Position numbers and translations under genes: made by a program. DNA of 64,000 nucleotides from Streptomyces sp. NBC_01235 (GTDB lineage Bacteria; Actinomycetota; Actinomycetes; Streptomycetales; Streptomycetaceae): NCBI RefSeq assembly GCF_035989285.1, contig NZ_CP108513.1, positions 744,001-808,000 on the forward strand, read 5' to 3'. Below, piece after piece: positions 1 to 9,088 of this stretch. A model generated the notes under the pieces. The model was not told the origin of the DNA. It worked only from the letters and a program-made list of their open reading frames with translations, and did no database searches. How positions within the stretch are numbered: position 1 is the first letter of the stretch; each line of letters begins with the position of its first letter.

Positions 1-231
1 CCCGGGCGGTCCGTTCTGCGACGCTTCATTGCGACGCTCCTTGGTGGGTGGATGTATCGTCCGCGCCGCGGGACGCGGCGCGGACCTTGCTGCACCGGGC
101 GGGTCGGCCGAAGCGGACGCGCCCGGAGTCTGTGGCGGGGCCGTCACCACGCACGGCCCTGTGCGAGCGGCTCACGAATCAGGAGCTGGGCCCTGTCGGA
201 GCGTGCGGGAACCGCCTCGGCGAGCGGCGTA

Positions 232-1089
232 TCAGCGGTGCGGGAGCGATGCCGGGAGGGGCGTTTCGAGGACGGAGGCGTGTCGCATGCCCGACGGCAG
301 AGCCAGGGAGACGAGCTCCCAGTCCACGCCGTCCTTGCTGCGGACCGCTCCGTACCTGCCCTCGAGGAAATGGTCGAAGATCATGATCATCTCGTCTCCG
401 CGGCGGAAGATCGACGGTCCCTCCACCACCGAGGGAGTGACCGGCCCCGTGGAGGAGGTGCACGCACCGCCGGGGGTGTCGAAGGTGGTCAGGTGGATGT
501 CCTTGTGCGCGGTGACGAGGTCGTTGGTCCCGCGTTCGTCCTTGTAGGCCATGAGGAAGCCGCCGCCGTCCAGCTCCCGCACGGTGGCGTCGATGACCGA
601 GTGGCCGGGGTCGAAGAAGAGTCCGGGGGCCGAGAAGGTTCCGAAGTCCTCGGTGGTGCAGTGCCAGATGCGGTGGTTCTGGCCGACGTGTTCGAAGTTG
701 CGGCCCTCGGCCGTGCTCCCGGCCTCGACGACCGATGACCAGATCAGGTGGTACAGGCCGGTCCCGCGGTCCAGGAAGAACTCCGGCGCCCAGGCGTTGA
801 GGGCGCCCTCCACTCCGGCCATGACCGGAAGGAGTTCCTGGTCCGACCAGGTGAGCAGGTCGCCCGAGGTGGCGTGGACGATATGGGGACTCGTCCAGCC
901 GTCGGTGGCCAGCAGATGGAACAGGCCGTCGGGGCCCACCCCGATGAACGGATCCCGCAGTCTGCCGGTGCCGACCGTGCCGCGCAGCACGGGCCGACCG
1001 CCGTTCACCGTCGCGAATTCCTCGCCGTCGTGGCTGTAGGCCAGGTGGAGCGCCTCGTCGGCGTTGGTGAAGTAGGAGACCACGTACAT
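232..1089 (-). CDS. Glycoside hydrolase family 43 protein
   Basis: The 285-residue protein reads as a five-bladed beta-propeller GH43 enzyme, a family that removes arabinose or xylose from plant polysaccharide fragments. RDPFI near residue 45, NAWAPEF near 100 and HSVIDATV near 160 fit the family's acidic-residue blocks. There is no signal peptide, so it probably acts in the cytoplasm on imported oligosaccharides. I chose the ATG at 1089 because AAGGA lies at a normal distance upstream; an ATG eight codons earlier is possible. It is the last gene of the leftward sugar-transport operon, about 110 nt after the second permease. The exact substrate cannot be read from the sequence. Confidence 0.85.
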   Translation of the reverse strand: MYVVSYFTNADEALHLAYSHDGEEFATVNGGRPVLRGTVGTGRLRDPFIGVGPDGLFHLLATDGWTSPHIVHATSGDLLTWSDQELLPVMAGVEGALNAWAPEFFLDRGTGLYHLIWSSVVEAGSTAEGRNFEHVGQNHRIWHCTTEDFGTFSAPGLFFDPGHSVIDATVRELDGGGFLMAYKDERGTNDLVTAHKDIHLTTFDTPGGACTSSTGPVTPSVVEGPSIFRRGDEMIMIFDHFLEGRYGAVRSKDGVDWELVSLALPSGMRHASVLETPLPASLPHR

Positions 1090-1197
1090 CGGTGGAGGGT
1101 CCTTCCGGGACATCGGGGCAGCGAGACATCAGGGCAGGGGTCGCCGAGGGAACGGGTGTGCTCGGACGGGTCGGTCGGCACACGGACGTGCCCGGGT

Positions 1198-2127
1198 TCA
1201 GGACTTGACCGCTCCGGCGGACATGCCGGCGACCACCTGGCGCTGGAAGAAGACGAAGATGAGCAGCAGCGGCACGACGCCCAGCAGCGCGGCCGGGAAC
1301 AGGGTGGTCGGCTGCACGGTGTGCGGGTCGATGAACGAGTAGGCGTTCACCATCACGGTCCGCTTGTCCGGGTCCTGCAGGAACACCAGGGGTACCAGCA
1401 GGTCGTTCCAGATCTGCAGGGAGACGAAGGTCAGGAGCGTGCTGGTGACCGGGCGCAGCAGCGGCAGGATGATCGTGAAGAAGGTACGGAAGGCGCCGCA
1501 GCCGTCGAGTGCCGCCGCCTCCTCCAGGTCTGCCGGAACGGAGCGGATGAAGCTGGTGTAGAAGAACACGGCGACCGGGAGGTTCAGGGCGATGTAGATG
1601 AGGACGACGCCCGTGTAGGTGTCCAGCAGGTTCAGGTCGCGCATCAGCAGGTACAGCGGTGCCACCACCACGAAGACGGGGACGGACGTGCCGAGGATGA
1701 ACAGCCGGTACACGGCGGTGGACCAGTGCTGGGTGATCCGGGCGAGGGGGTAGGCGGCGAGCGAGCCGATCACGGTGATGGCGACGCACGAAACGCTGGT
1801 GATGAACAGGGTGTTGAGGGTGCTGGGCCCGTAGTGGATCTGACTGAAGGCGTCGGAGAAGTTCTTCAGGGTCAGTGAGTGCGGGATGCCCAGGGGGGAA
1901 CGGGCCACGTCGGCCGCGGTGCGCAGCGAGGTGACGACCGTGAAGAGGAACGGCAGGACGAACAGCAGCGTGCCCAGGCTGAGCAGAGCGGTGCCCAGGC
2001 CGCCGGCCAGTCGGCGCAGCGGGTTGCGGGACGTCCGCGATGGCGTACGGGGGCGGTCGGGGACCCGGTGCTTGCCGACGAGGGAGGGCCGGGTCTCGAC
2101 CGGCGGCGAGGTGATGTCTGAAGTCAT
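1198..2127 (-). CDS. Sugar ABC transporter permease, MalG type
   Basis: This 309-residue inner-membrane protein has an N-terminal cytoplasmic stretch of about 40 residues and then about six membrane segments. The EAAALDGCGAFRTFFTIILP loop is the EAA motif that contacts the ATPase subunit. It forms the second half of the membrane channel of a carbohydrate (CUT1) importer. It follows the first permease by 32 nt and precedes the GH43 gene. No ATPase gene lies in the cluster. In Streptomyces such importers commonly share the MsiK ATPase, which is an inference here. Confidence 0.93.
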   Translation of the reverse strand: MTSDITSPPVETRPSLVGKHRVPDRPRTPSRTSRNPLRRLAGGLGTALLSLGTLLFVLPFLFTVVTSLRTAADVARSPLGIPHSLTLKNFSDAFSQIHYGPSTLNTLFITSVSCVAITVIGSLAAYPLARITQHWSTAVYRLFILGTSVPVFVVVAPLYLLMRDLNLLDTYTGVVLIYIALNLPVAVFFYTSFIRSVPADLEEAAALDGCGAFRTFFTIILPLLRPVTSTLLTFVSLQIWNDLLVPLVFLQDPDKRTVMVNAYSFIDPHTVQPTTLFPAALLGVVPLLLIFVFFQRQVVAGMSAGAVKS

Positions 2128-2159
2128 GGTGGCGATCCGTCAGATTCCGTGAGATGCCG

Positions 2160-3032
2160 TCAGATGCGTCGCTCGCGCAGCCGGAGCAGGGAGGAGGTGG
2201 CGCTGGACAGGACGACCACGGTCACGAGGAGCACGACCGACAGCGCGACGCCGTAGGCGAACTTCCCGCCGCCGAAGACGTTGCGGTACACCAGCAGCGT
2301 CAGTGTGTCCGTCGCTCCGGCGGGGCCGCCGTTGGTCAGGACGAGGGGGAACTCGAAGACCTTCAGCGAGCCGATCAGGCTGAGCGTCACGTTGACGGTG
2401 AGCGCCGGGGCGAGCAGCGGCCATTCGATGCTGACGAAGCGCCGCCAGCCGCTCGCGCCGTCCAGCGCGGCCGCCTCGAGGAGTTCGGTCGGCATGCTCA
2501 TATAGCTGGCGAGGAAGATCGCGCAGGAGTAGCCGGTGAACATCCAGATGTTGACGGCGGCCACCGAGTACAGCGCGGTCGAGGTGTCGCCGAGCCAGAC
2601 GTGGTTCAGGCCGTGCAGACCGACCAGGTCGAGGAGCGCGTTGATGCCGCCGGTCGGGGCGAACAGGTAGGACCAGATGAAGGCGGCCATCACCGGCGAG
2701 ATCAGCGTCGGCGTGAGCAGCACGACGTTGAGCACCTTGCGGACCTTGGGGCGGCGGAACAGCATGCTCGCGAAGAGCAGGCCGAGTCCGTTCTGCACGA
2801 CCACGACGACGGCCGCGTACAGCACGGTGTGCCACAGGGCGTCGGTGACGGCCGGGTCGTCGGCCATGGCACGGTACTGCTGGGTGCCGACGAAGTTCGC
2901 GATCGGGCCGCCGAGGCTGTCGGTCATGCTCAGGTAGACGCCTCGGGCCAGCGGATACAGCATGAACACGCCGTACACGACGATCGCCGGAAGCAGGAAG
3001 GCGGCCATGGTGGCGCGCCGTCGGTGGAACAC
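2160..3032 (-). CDS. Sugar ABC transporter permease, MalF type
   Basis: This 290-residue permease has six predicted membrane segments and an EAAALDGASGWRRFVSIEWP loop, the EAA motif of binding-protein-dependent importers. The start is GTG at 3032 with a strong GAGGAGG Shine-Dalgarno about 7 nt upstream. It lies between the solute-binding lipoprotein (94-nt gap) and the MalG-type permease, so the order is binding protein, permease F, permease G, enzyme. It should import the oligosaccharide that the GH43 enzyme cuts. Confidence 0.93.
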   Translation of the reverse strand: MFHRRRATMAAFLLPAIVVYGVFMLYPLARGVYLSMTDSLGGPIANFVGTQQYRAMADDPAVTDALWHTVLYAAVVVVVQNGLGLLFASMLFRRPKVRKVLNVVLLTPTLISPVMAAFIWSYLFAPTGGINALLDLVGLHGLNHVWLGDTSTALYSVAAVNIWMFTGYSCAIFLASYMSMPTELLEAAALDGASGWRRFVSIEWPLLAPALTVNVTLSLIGSLKVFEFPLVLTNGGPAGATDTLTLLVYRNVFGGGKFAYGVALSVVLLVTVVVLSSATSSLLRLRERRI

Positions 3033-3126
3033 GGGGATCCTCCTCTTGCCCGGAAGGGCCGTGGTGGGGGCGGTCAGTGAGCCGCCGGCCCCGCACCCCC
3101 ACCACGGCCGACCAGGGGTGGCCGGG

Positions 3127-4395
3127 TTACTTCGCGGACGCCGCGGTCTGGATGTCCTTGAGGGTCTGCGCGGCGGACGCCTTGCCCAGCAGGTAGGCCT
3201 GGATCTTGGAGCCGGTCGTGGTCTCGGCCGCGGCGGCGTACCAGGAGTTGGAGGGGAGGATCCGGTAGCGGCCTTCCTTGAAGGCCGTGGTGAACGCCGT
3301 CGTCTCTGTGCTCTCCGGCGTCAGGCCGCTGATGAAGGGCGACTCCGCGTGCTCGGCCTCGAGGTACTTGGAGAGGTTCTGGTTCTGCGACCAGAACTTG
3401 ACGTACTCACGCGCCGCGTCACCCTGCTTGGACTGGGAGTTGACGGACCACATGGTGCCGGCGAAGAGCATCCCGTTGGGCTTGGCTCCTGCGGCGGCGC
3501 CCGGCCAGGGGGCGAAGGAGACCGGGAAGCCGGCCTTCTTGACGTTGGAGACCTGCCATGCGCCCTGGTACCAGAAGGCGCTCTTGCCCGCGCTGAAGTC
3601 CTGCGGGCCCTGCGCCCACTCGTCGACGCCGAGCTGGTTCTTCCAGTCGACGTACCCCTCGTCCTCCAGTGTCTTCAGCTGCTGAAGGGGTTCCTTCCAG
3701 TCCGAGGCGAAGGACGCCTTGCCGTCCAGGAAGTCGGCGTCCCACTGCTTGTTCTTCTGGTAGACCACGGTCGATCCGGCGGCCTGGAAGACCGAGCTGC
3801 CGGTCCAGCCGGACTTGTCGGGCAGTGCGATGGGGTCGATGCCGGCCTTCTTGACCTTGGCGAGGTCGGCGAGGAACGTCGGCCAGTCGGCCGGGACTTC
3901 GGTGATGCCCGCCTTCTTCAGCAGGTCCATGTTGGCGTACAGGCCGATGCCGATCAGCTCCATCGGCATCGCGAGGGTCTTGCCGTCGGCCTGCGCGAAC
4001 TGCTTGGCGTCGGGGGTTACCCGGCTCGCCCACGACTCTCCGGACAGGTCGGCGAGGTAGCCGGAGGCGCCCCACTTCTTCATCCGGTCCGTGTCGACCA
4101 TGATCACGTCGCCGGCCTTGCCGCCCAGCAGCTCGGGCTGGAGCTTCTGCGTGTAGGTGTCGTTCGCGGTGATGTACTCGAAGTCGACCTTGATCTTCGG
4201 GTTGGCCTTCTCGAACGCCTTGTTGATCTCGGCGACGTTGGCGGGCTCCGCGCCGCCGCCCTTCCACGCCTGCACGTGGATGGTCACGGTGCCGTCGGCG
4301 GAGGCGCCGGACGACCCGCCGCCGCACGCGGCCAGCGACATCGCCATGGCGGCGACCGTGGTGGCGACCGCGAGACATCTCCCAGAACGCTTCAT
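3127..4395 (-). CDS. Extracellular sugar-binding lipoprotein (family 1)
   Basis: The 422-residue precursor starts MKRSGRCLAVATTVAAMAM and has an SLAAC lipobox, so it is a lipoprotein anchored outside the membrane that delivers ligand to the two permeases below it. The ATG at 4395 is preceded by GGTGAGG at good spacing; an ATG twelve codons upstream lacks this. The mature part is typical of cluster 1 solute-binding proteins (about 400 residues, aromatic-rich ligand cleft). It is the first gene of the leftward operon and is divergent from the LacI regulator, which probably represses it. Confidence 0.92.
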   Translation of the reverse strand: MKRSGRCLAVATTVAAMAMSLAACGGGSSGASADGTVTIHVQAWKGGGAEPANVAEINKAFEKANPKIKVDFEYITANDTYTQKLQPELLGGKAGDVIMVDTDRMKKWGASGYLADLSGESWASRVTPDAKQFAQADGKTLAMPMELIGIGLYANMDLLKKAGITEVPADWPTFLADLAKVKKAGIDPIALPDKSGWTGSSVFQAAGSTVVYQKNKQWDADFLDGKASFASDWKEPLQQLKTLEDEGYVDWKNQLGVDEWAQGPQDFSAGKSAFWYQGAWQVSNVKKAGFPVSFAPWPGAAAGAKPNGMLFAGTMWSVNSQSKQGDAAREYVKFWSQNQNLSKYLEAEHAESPFISGLTPESTETTAFTTAFKEGRYRILPSNSWYAAAAETTTGSKIQAYLLGKASAAQTLKDIQTAASAK

Positions 4396-4817
4396 TGCAC
4401 ACCTCACCCGTCGGTATGTACCGACAGTCATGTCTGAAGGGATTTGAATCGATGTGAATCGATCAGCCTGTGCCGTGTGGGTGCAGCGCTGATTCGTATG
4501 AAAGGGGCCGGTCGACCCGAGTTGCGGCGAACTTTAGGTGCCGATGGCCAGGGACTGTAACGCAAAACTTAGCGGACATCTATACGTAACTTTCCGTGGC
4601 CGCAGAAGACGCTTGAGGTTGCCACTCCCTCCCGGGCGCGACACGGACGACCCCACCTCCTCCCTGCTCACGGGGCCGAATCCCGCCTCTACCGGGACCG
4701 TCATTGACGCCTGCCGCAACTTATCGTTAAAGTTTCCTGGAGTTTGCGGTGAAGGCGATGAAGAGCAGGCTCTAAGGTCTTCACGTGCCAAACGGCCGAG
4801 CGGCAGAAGGAGTTGGG
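4396..4817. promoter_or_regulatory. Divergent promoter region with AACTT operator motifs
   Basis: This intergenic stretch is notably AT-rich for the genome. AACTT followed by A or T occurs at 4530, 4566, 4588 and 4718, the last as AACTT-N7-AAGTT (4718-4734). A rightward promoter fits TTGACG (4704-4709), 18 nt, TAAAGT (4728-4733), with the operator over the -10. On the other strand, TAAAGT (complement of 4531-4536) with TTACAG 18 nt away fits a leftward promoter. Both -10 boxes therefore sit inside the same motif. I infer that the adjacent LacI protein binds here and represses both operon and itself. Confidence 0.5.
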
Positions 4818-5840
4818 GTGGCAGGGCGGGTGACCATCGCGCAGGTGGCCGAGGAGGCCGGCGTCTCCGCGATGACCGTGTCCAATGTCGTGAACGGCAA
4901 GCCGGGGGCCTCCGAGGAGACCCGACGGCGCGTCATGGAGGTGGCCGCACGGCTCGGCTACCGGCCCAACGTCTCGGCCCGCAACCTCAAGGCCGGCCGC
5001 AGCGGGCTCATCGGACTCATCGCACTGGATCTGACCAGTCAGTACGGACTGGAGATCCTCCGCGGTGTCGCCGACGAGCTGGCCAGCGCCGAGCAGGAGC
5101 TGCTGGTCAACGCCTCGTACCACGACGCGGTGCGGGAGAAGGACCGGATCGAGTTCCTGGGCCGCGGCCTCGTCGACGGTGTGCTCATGATCGCGCCCGT
5201 CCTGGAGAACGAGACGGTCGAGCTGCTGCGCCGGCAGAAACTGCCCTGCGTCATCATCGACCCCCGGCGCCTGGACCTGCCGCTGCCCCGACTGAGCGTC
5301 GACAACTACCACGGGATGCGCCAGGGCACGCAGCACCTGATCGACCTGGGTCACACCCGGATCGCCTACCTCCGCGGCGAGGAGGACCTCGAGAGCACGT
5401 CCATCCGCTTCCAGGGCTTCGAGGACGCGATGCGGCTCGCCGGACTGAAGGTCGACGAGCAACTGGTCGCCTCGTGCGACTTCTCCTACGCCAGCGGCTT
5501 CCGGGCCGCCTCTCGCCTCATCACCGATCACCGTCCGACGGCGATCGTCGCGGGCGCCGATCTGATGGCGCTCGGCGCCATCGACGCCGCACGGGCGTGC
5601 GGCCTCAACGTGCCCACCGACTGCTCGGTCGTCGGCTTCGACGACCTCCCGCAGGCGGCGCAGAGCTTCCCCGGTCTGACCACCGTGCGTCAGCCGTTGC
5701 ACGACATGGGCCAGAAGGCGGCCCGCGCACTGCTGTCCCTCATCGACGGACAGCGGCTGCTCATGGATCACATGGAGGTGGGCACCCAGCTCGTGGTGCG
5801 CAACTCGACCGCCCCGCCGCCCGGCGCCGGCGCGGCGTGA
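4818..5840 (+). CDS. LacI family transcriptional regulator
   Basis: This 340-residue regulator has the LacI helix-turn-helix at residues 4-26 (TIAQVAEEAGVSAMTVSNVV) with the hinge helix (NVSARNLKAGRSG), followed by a periplasmic-binding-protein-like sugar-sensing domain. The GTG at 4818 is chosen because AAGGAG ends 5 nt before it; an in-frame ATG at 4785 lacks a ribosome site. It is divergent from the solute-binding protein gene and should be the ligand-responsive repressor of that operon. Confidence 0.93.
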   Translation: MAGRVTIAQVAEEAGVSAMTVSNVVNGKPGASEETRRRVMEVAARLGYRPNVSARNLKAGRSGLIGLIALDLTSQYGLEILRGVADELASAEQELLVNASYHDAVREKDRIEFLGRGLVDGVLMIAPVLENETVELLRRQKLPCVIIDPRRLDLPLPRLSVDNYHGMRQGTQHLIDLGHTRIAYLRGEEDLESTSIRFQGFEDAMRLAGLKVDEQLVASCDFSYASGFRAASRLITDHRPTAIVAGADLMALGAIDAARACGLNVPTDCSVVGFDDLPQAAQSFPGLTTVRQPLHDMGQKAARALLSLIDGQRLLMDHMEVGTQLVVRNSTAPPPGAGAA

Positions 5841-6173
5841 CCCACGCGACGCCACACCGGTGGACCGCTTCCGGCGACGCCGAGGAGATCCGCCGCCGGT
5901 GACGAAACGCCGGGTGCCCCTCGGCTCGAACCCCGAGGCACCGGTTGCTCCGCCTTCTCCGGAGGGCGTACGGCGTTGAACCTGTCTGCGACCGGGTGGG
6001 GTGACGCCGCGGCGTCGTGGTCGTTGGCGGTATGTGATCACACCGTTCAAGAGGTTGCCGGCCCCGATTGTCCTGCCGCCCCACTCCGCCGCTCGGGCCG
6101 CCACGCCCCGGACCCAGGTCTCGGGCACCGCCCGCCGAACGGCTCCGCGAGAACCGAGTAGGGGCCGTGGACG
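5841..6173. terminator. Intergenic stretch with a bulged hairpin
   Basis: The only feature I can support here is a hairpin. CCTCGG (5919-5924) pairs with CCGAGG (5933-5938) and is extended by GGTG/CACC across a 2-nt bulge. It lies about 75 nt after the LacI stop and could end that transcript. There is no T-run. The rest of the gap holds no convincing gene or promoter. Confidence 0.4.
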
Positions 6174-7763
6174 GTGCGCCGGCCGCCTGGCTGGAGCGTC
6201 GCTGTGATCCCGGCCCAGAGTGCGCGGACGGTCAGAGATGTGCGGGCGGTGGTCGTCGGAGCGGGGTTCTCCGGGATCGGGGCCGCAGTCCGGCTTCGCG
6301 AGGCGGGGTTCGACGACGTCCTCGTTCTGGAGAAGGAGACGCACCTCGGCGGTACCTGGAGGGAGAACACCTACCCGGGCTGCGCCTGTGACGTGCCCTC
6401 GACCCTCTACAGCTACTCCTTCACCCCGGATGCCACATGGAGCAGGGTCTTCGCCGGGCAACGGGAGATCCTCGCCTATCTGCGGGCGACGGCCGAGCGG
6501 TACCGGCTGTGTGACGCGCTGCGCTGCGGTGTGCGGGTGCTCGGGGCCAGGTGGGACGGGGCAGCCGGCCGCTGGCTGCTGGAGACCAGCGACGGGCCCT
6601 GCAGCACGGCGGTACTGATCCTGGCCACCGGAGCGTGGCACGTTCCGCGCCGCCTGGACGTCCCCGGGATCGAGGACTTCGACGGCCCCGTGTTCCACAC
6701 CGCCCGGTGGGACCACAGCGTCGACCTGACCGGTCGACGGGTGACCGTGGTCGGCAGCGGTGCCTCCGCTGTCCAGATCGTTCCGGCCATCGAAGCCCAG
6801 GCTGCGGCCGTGGACCTCTTCCAGCGCACCGCCCAGTGGGTGCTGCCCAAGCCCGATCTGCCGGTACCCGCGGCGCTCAACCGGCTCCTGGACCGCCTAC
6901 CCGGTGCGCGCGGCGCCCTGCGCGCCGGGCAGTACGCCTTGCAGGAGGGCATCGGCTACGCCTTCCGCCACCCGCACGCGGCCCGCCTCCTCGAGACGGG
7001 TGCCCGCGCACACCTGCGCCTCGCCGTCCGTGACCGACAGCTGCGCCGGGAACTGACACCGGACCACCGGTTGGGCTGCAAGCGCCTTCTGACGTCGAGC
7101 ACCTTCTACCGGGCTCTGTCCCAGCCGCATGTCCGCCTCCGTCCCACCGCCGTGCGCGCCGTCCGCGGCAAAGAGGTCGTCGGTGCCGACGGCACCACCG
7201 TCCACACCGACGTGCTCATCGAGGCCACGGGCTTCCGCGTCGGTGAGCTGCCGCTGGCCAGGACCCTGTACGGTACGAACGGCCGAACACTCGACGAGGC
7301 CTGGGGCGGTGCACCGCAGGCGTACATGGGTACCACCGTGAGCGGCTTCCCCAACCTCTTCCTGCTTCTGGGACCCAACCTGCTCGGCGGCTCCACCTCG
7401 GCGATCACGGTCCTGGAGGCCCAGCTGACGTATCTCGTCGCCGCATTGGCCCACCTCGACCAAGGCGGCCACCGGGCCCTGGACGTCCGGCCGGCCGCAC
7501 AGGCCGCGCACAACACCGCCGTCCAGGAGGCGCTCGCGACCACGGTCTACAACACGGGTGGCTGCACCAGCTACTACTTCGCTCCCACTGGGCAGAACAC
7601 CTTCGCCTGGCCGTGGTCCACCGGACGGCTCGTGCGCCGGCTGCGCCATTTCAGCGCCGACGCCTACACCTTCGACACACCGGCCCGCCCCCTTCCCCTC
7701 CCTGCTCAGACGAGGCCGCAGCCTGGCAACCGCACGGCACCCACGGACGCGCAGCAGCCATGA
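6174..7763 (+). CDS. Type I Baeyer-Villiger flavin monooxygenase
   Basis: The 529-residue protein has an FAD-binding GAGFSGIG motif near residue 29, the LGGTW segment, a second nucleotide fold (VVGSGASAVQ, near 190) for NADPH, and between them FDGPVFHTARWD near 168. This last matches the fingerprint FxGxxxHxxxW[P/D] that defines type I Baeyer-Villiger monooxygenases, which insert oxygen next to a ketone to give an ester or lactone. The start is a GTG with a weak ribosome site; GTGs at 6204 and 6240 are alternatives. It stands alone, convergent with the next gene. The substrate is unknown. Confidence 0.9.
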   Translation: MRRPPGWSVAVIPAQSARTVRDVRAVVVGAGFSGIGAAVRLREAGFDDVLVLEKETHLGGTWRENTYPGCACDVPSTLYSYSFTPDATWSRVFAGQREILAYLRATAERYRLCDALRCGVRVLGARWDGAAGRWLLETSDGPCSTAVLILATGAWHVPRRLDVPGIEDFDGPVFHTARWDHSVDLTGRRVTVVGSGASAVQIVPAIEAQAAAVDLFQRTAQWVLPKPDLPVPAALNRLLDRLPGARGALRAGQYALQEGIGYAFRHPHAARLLETGARAHLRLAVRDRQLRRELTPDHRLGCKRLLTSSTFYRALSQPHVRLRPTAVRAVRGKEVVGADGTTVHTDVLIEATGFRVGELPLARTLYGTNGRTLDEAWGGAPQAYMGTTVSGFPNLFLLLGPNLLGGSTSAITVLEAQLTYLVAALAHLDQGGHRALDVRPAAQAAHNTAVQEALATTVYNTGGCTSYYFAPTGQNTFAWPWSTGRLVRRLRHFSADAYTFDTPARPLPLPAQTRPQPGNRTAPTDAQQP

Positions 7764-7778
7764 CGCGACGTCCGAAAC

Positions 7779-7800
7779 CGCAGGCTCCTGCGCCTGCGGT
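7779..7800. terminator. Hairpin between convergent genes
   Basis: CCGCAGGC (7779-7786) and GCCTGCGG (7793-7800) form a perfect 8-bp stem with a 6-nt loop. It lies between the convergent monooxygenase genes and could stop transcription from both sides. Confidence 0.55.
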
Positions 7801-7832
7801 GCGGAGATCGATGGTGGAGCGGTCCGCTGCCG

Positions 7833-8990
7833 TCAGCCGAGGCGGGGCGGTGTCCAGTCGGCGTGCCGCAGGATGGTGTGGACGGTCGCGCGGGAGGGGG
7901 CCAGCCGGAGAGCGGTGTTGCGCACGGCGACGGCCAGGGGGTTCGTCAGTTGTTGCCCCATCCGGCCCGCCTGGCGGGCGGCGCGGGCGACGGACTGGGT
8001 GCGCGGACGGCGCTCCGCGTCGTAACGGGCCAGCGCCGATTCGACGGTGGGCTCGGTGGCGAGCGCGGCGGCCAGCACGACCGCGTCCTCCAGTGCCTGA
8101 CAGGCGCCCTGACCGAGGTTCGGCGTCATGGCGTGGGCCGCGTCACCGAGCAGGACGATCCGGCCTGCGGTGAAGGCAGGCAGGGGAGTCGCCAACTCGT
8201 GGATGTCGTGGTGCAGGACTGCGTCGGGCCGGGTCGCGTCCAGCAGTGCGGGGATCGGATCGTGCCACTGGCCGAAGCGGCGGCGCATCGCGGCAAGGGC
8301 GTCCGGATATCGCACCCCGGGCGGCGAGTTGAGCACCGCGTGCCACTCGGCCCGGCCGTCAGCGAACGCAATGTGCCCGAACTCGGCGCCCTTCCCCCAG
8401 GTCAGTTCGAAGTCGGTGTCCAACTCGACCGGACGCTCGGTGATGGCGCGCAGGACGGTCGACCCGCTGTAGGCCGGGCCGGGGTGCCGAGGGAACAGCC
8501 GGGCGCGCAGCCGGCTGCCCACTCCGTCGGCGGCCACGACCAGATCCGCCTCCAGGGCGGCGTCCCCGAGCGGCATCCGCACCCGGCCCGGGTCGGAGCG
8601 GTCGACGGTTTCCGCCTCGGCCCCGACCACGAGGCACTCGGACGGCAGCGCCGCGCGCAGGAGGTGGTGCAGCACGGCCCGGGGGACTCCGACGATCGGC
8701 GTGCCCAGCTCGCGCTCGAGAGCGGTCCCGTCCATCCGGGCCAGCCTGCCGCCACCTGGGACACGGGTGCCCCCGGTGTACTGAGGCCGCGCAGCCGCGC
8801 GCACCGCCTCGCCGACACCGAGGACATCCAGGGCACGGATGCCGTTGGCGTGCAGGGAGATGCCCGCGCCCACATCGGCCAGGACGGGGGCGCTTTCGAC
8901 GACCGTCACCTCCCAGCCGATCAGGCGCAGACCGATCGCGGCGGCCAGCCCCCCGATGCCTCCGCCCACCACCACCGCGCTGCCACCCAT
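7833..8990 (-). CDS. FAD-dependent aromatic-type monooxygenase
   Basis: The 385-residue protein begins with VVVGGGIGGLAAAIGLRL, the FAD dinucleotide fold. It carries the second FAD motif GDAAHAMTPNLGQGACQALEDA near residue 282, as in salicylate hydroxylase/UbiH-type flavin hydroxylases. These add one hydroxyl group using NAD(P)H and O2. The ATG at 8990 has GGGAGG upstream. It is divergent from a TetR gene across a 98-nt gap holding two near-identical palindromes, so it is very likely the regulator's target. The substrate is not evident. Confidence 0.9.
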   Translation of the reverse strand: MGGSAVVVGGGIGGLAAAIGLRLIGWEVTVVESAPVLADVGAGISLHANGIRALDVLGVGEAVRAAARPQYTGGTRVPGGGRLARMDGTALERELGTPIVGVPRAVLHHLLRAALPSECLVVGAEAETVDRSDPGRVRMPLGDAALEADLVVAADGVGSRLRARLFPRHPGPAYSGSTVLRAITERPVELDTDFELTWGKGAEFGHIAFADGRAEWHAVLNSPPGVRYPDALAAMRRRFGQWHDPIPALLDATRPDAVLHHDIHELATPLPAFTAGRIVLLGDAAHAMTPNLGQGACQALEDAVVLAAALATEPTVESALARYDAERRPRTQSVARAARQAGRMGQQLTNPLAVAVRNTALRLAPSRATVHTILRHADWTPPRLG

Positions 8991-9022
8991 ACCGGCCTCC
9001 CTCGTCCGCCCCGCCGCGATCC

Positions 9023-9038
9023 TTCTACAGATGTAGAA
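9023..9038. promoter_or_regulatory. Palindromic operator 1 (TetR type)
   Basis: TTCTACAGATGTAGAA is a 16-bp palindrome with perfect arms TTCTACA/TGTAGAA around a 2-nt centre. It is about 33 nt upstream of the FAD monooxygenase start. A matching site lies 43 bp away, centre to centre. Confidence 0.8.
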
Positions 9039-9065
9039 AGAGGGTACTCCGCTCGTACCCCGCTC

Positions 9066-9081
9066 CTCTACAGGTGTAGAA
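9066..9081. promoter_or_regulatory. Palindromic operator 2 (TetR type)
   Basis: CTCTACAGGTGTAGAA repeats operator 1 with a single arm mismatch. It lies immediately before the TetR ATG at 9089, where a bound regulator should block its own expression. Confidence 0.78.
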
Positions 9082-9088
9082 AAGGGGG

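Noticed and set aside
4701..6716. A 671-codon minus-strand frame over the LacI and monooxygenase genes
   Set aside because: It has no domain or ribosome site and is antisense to two well supported genes.
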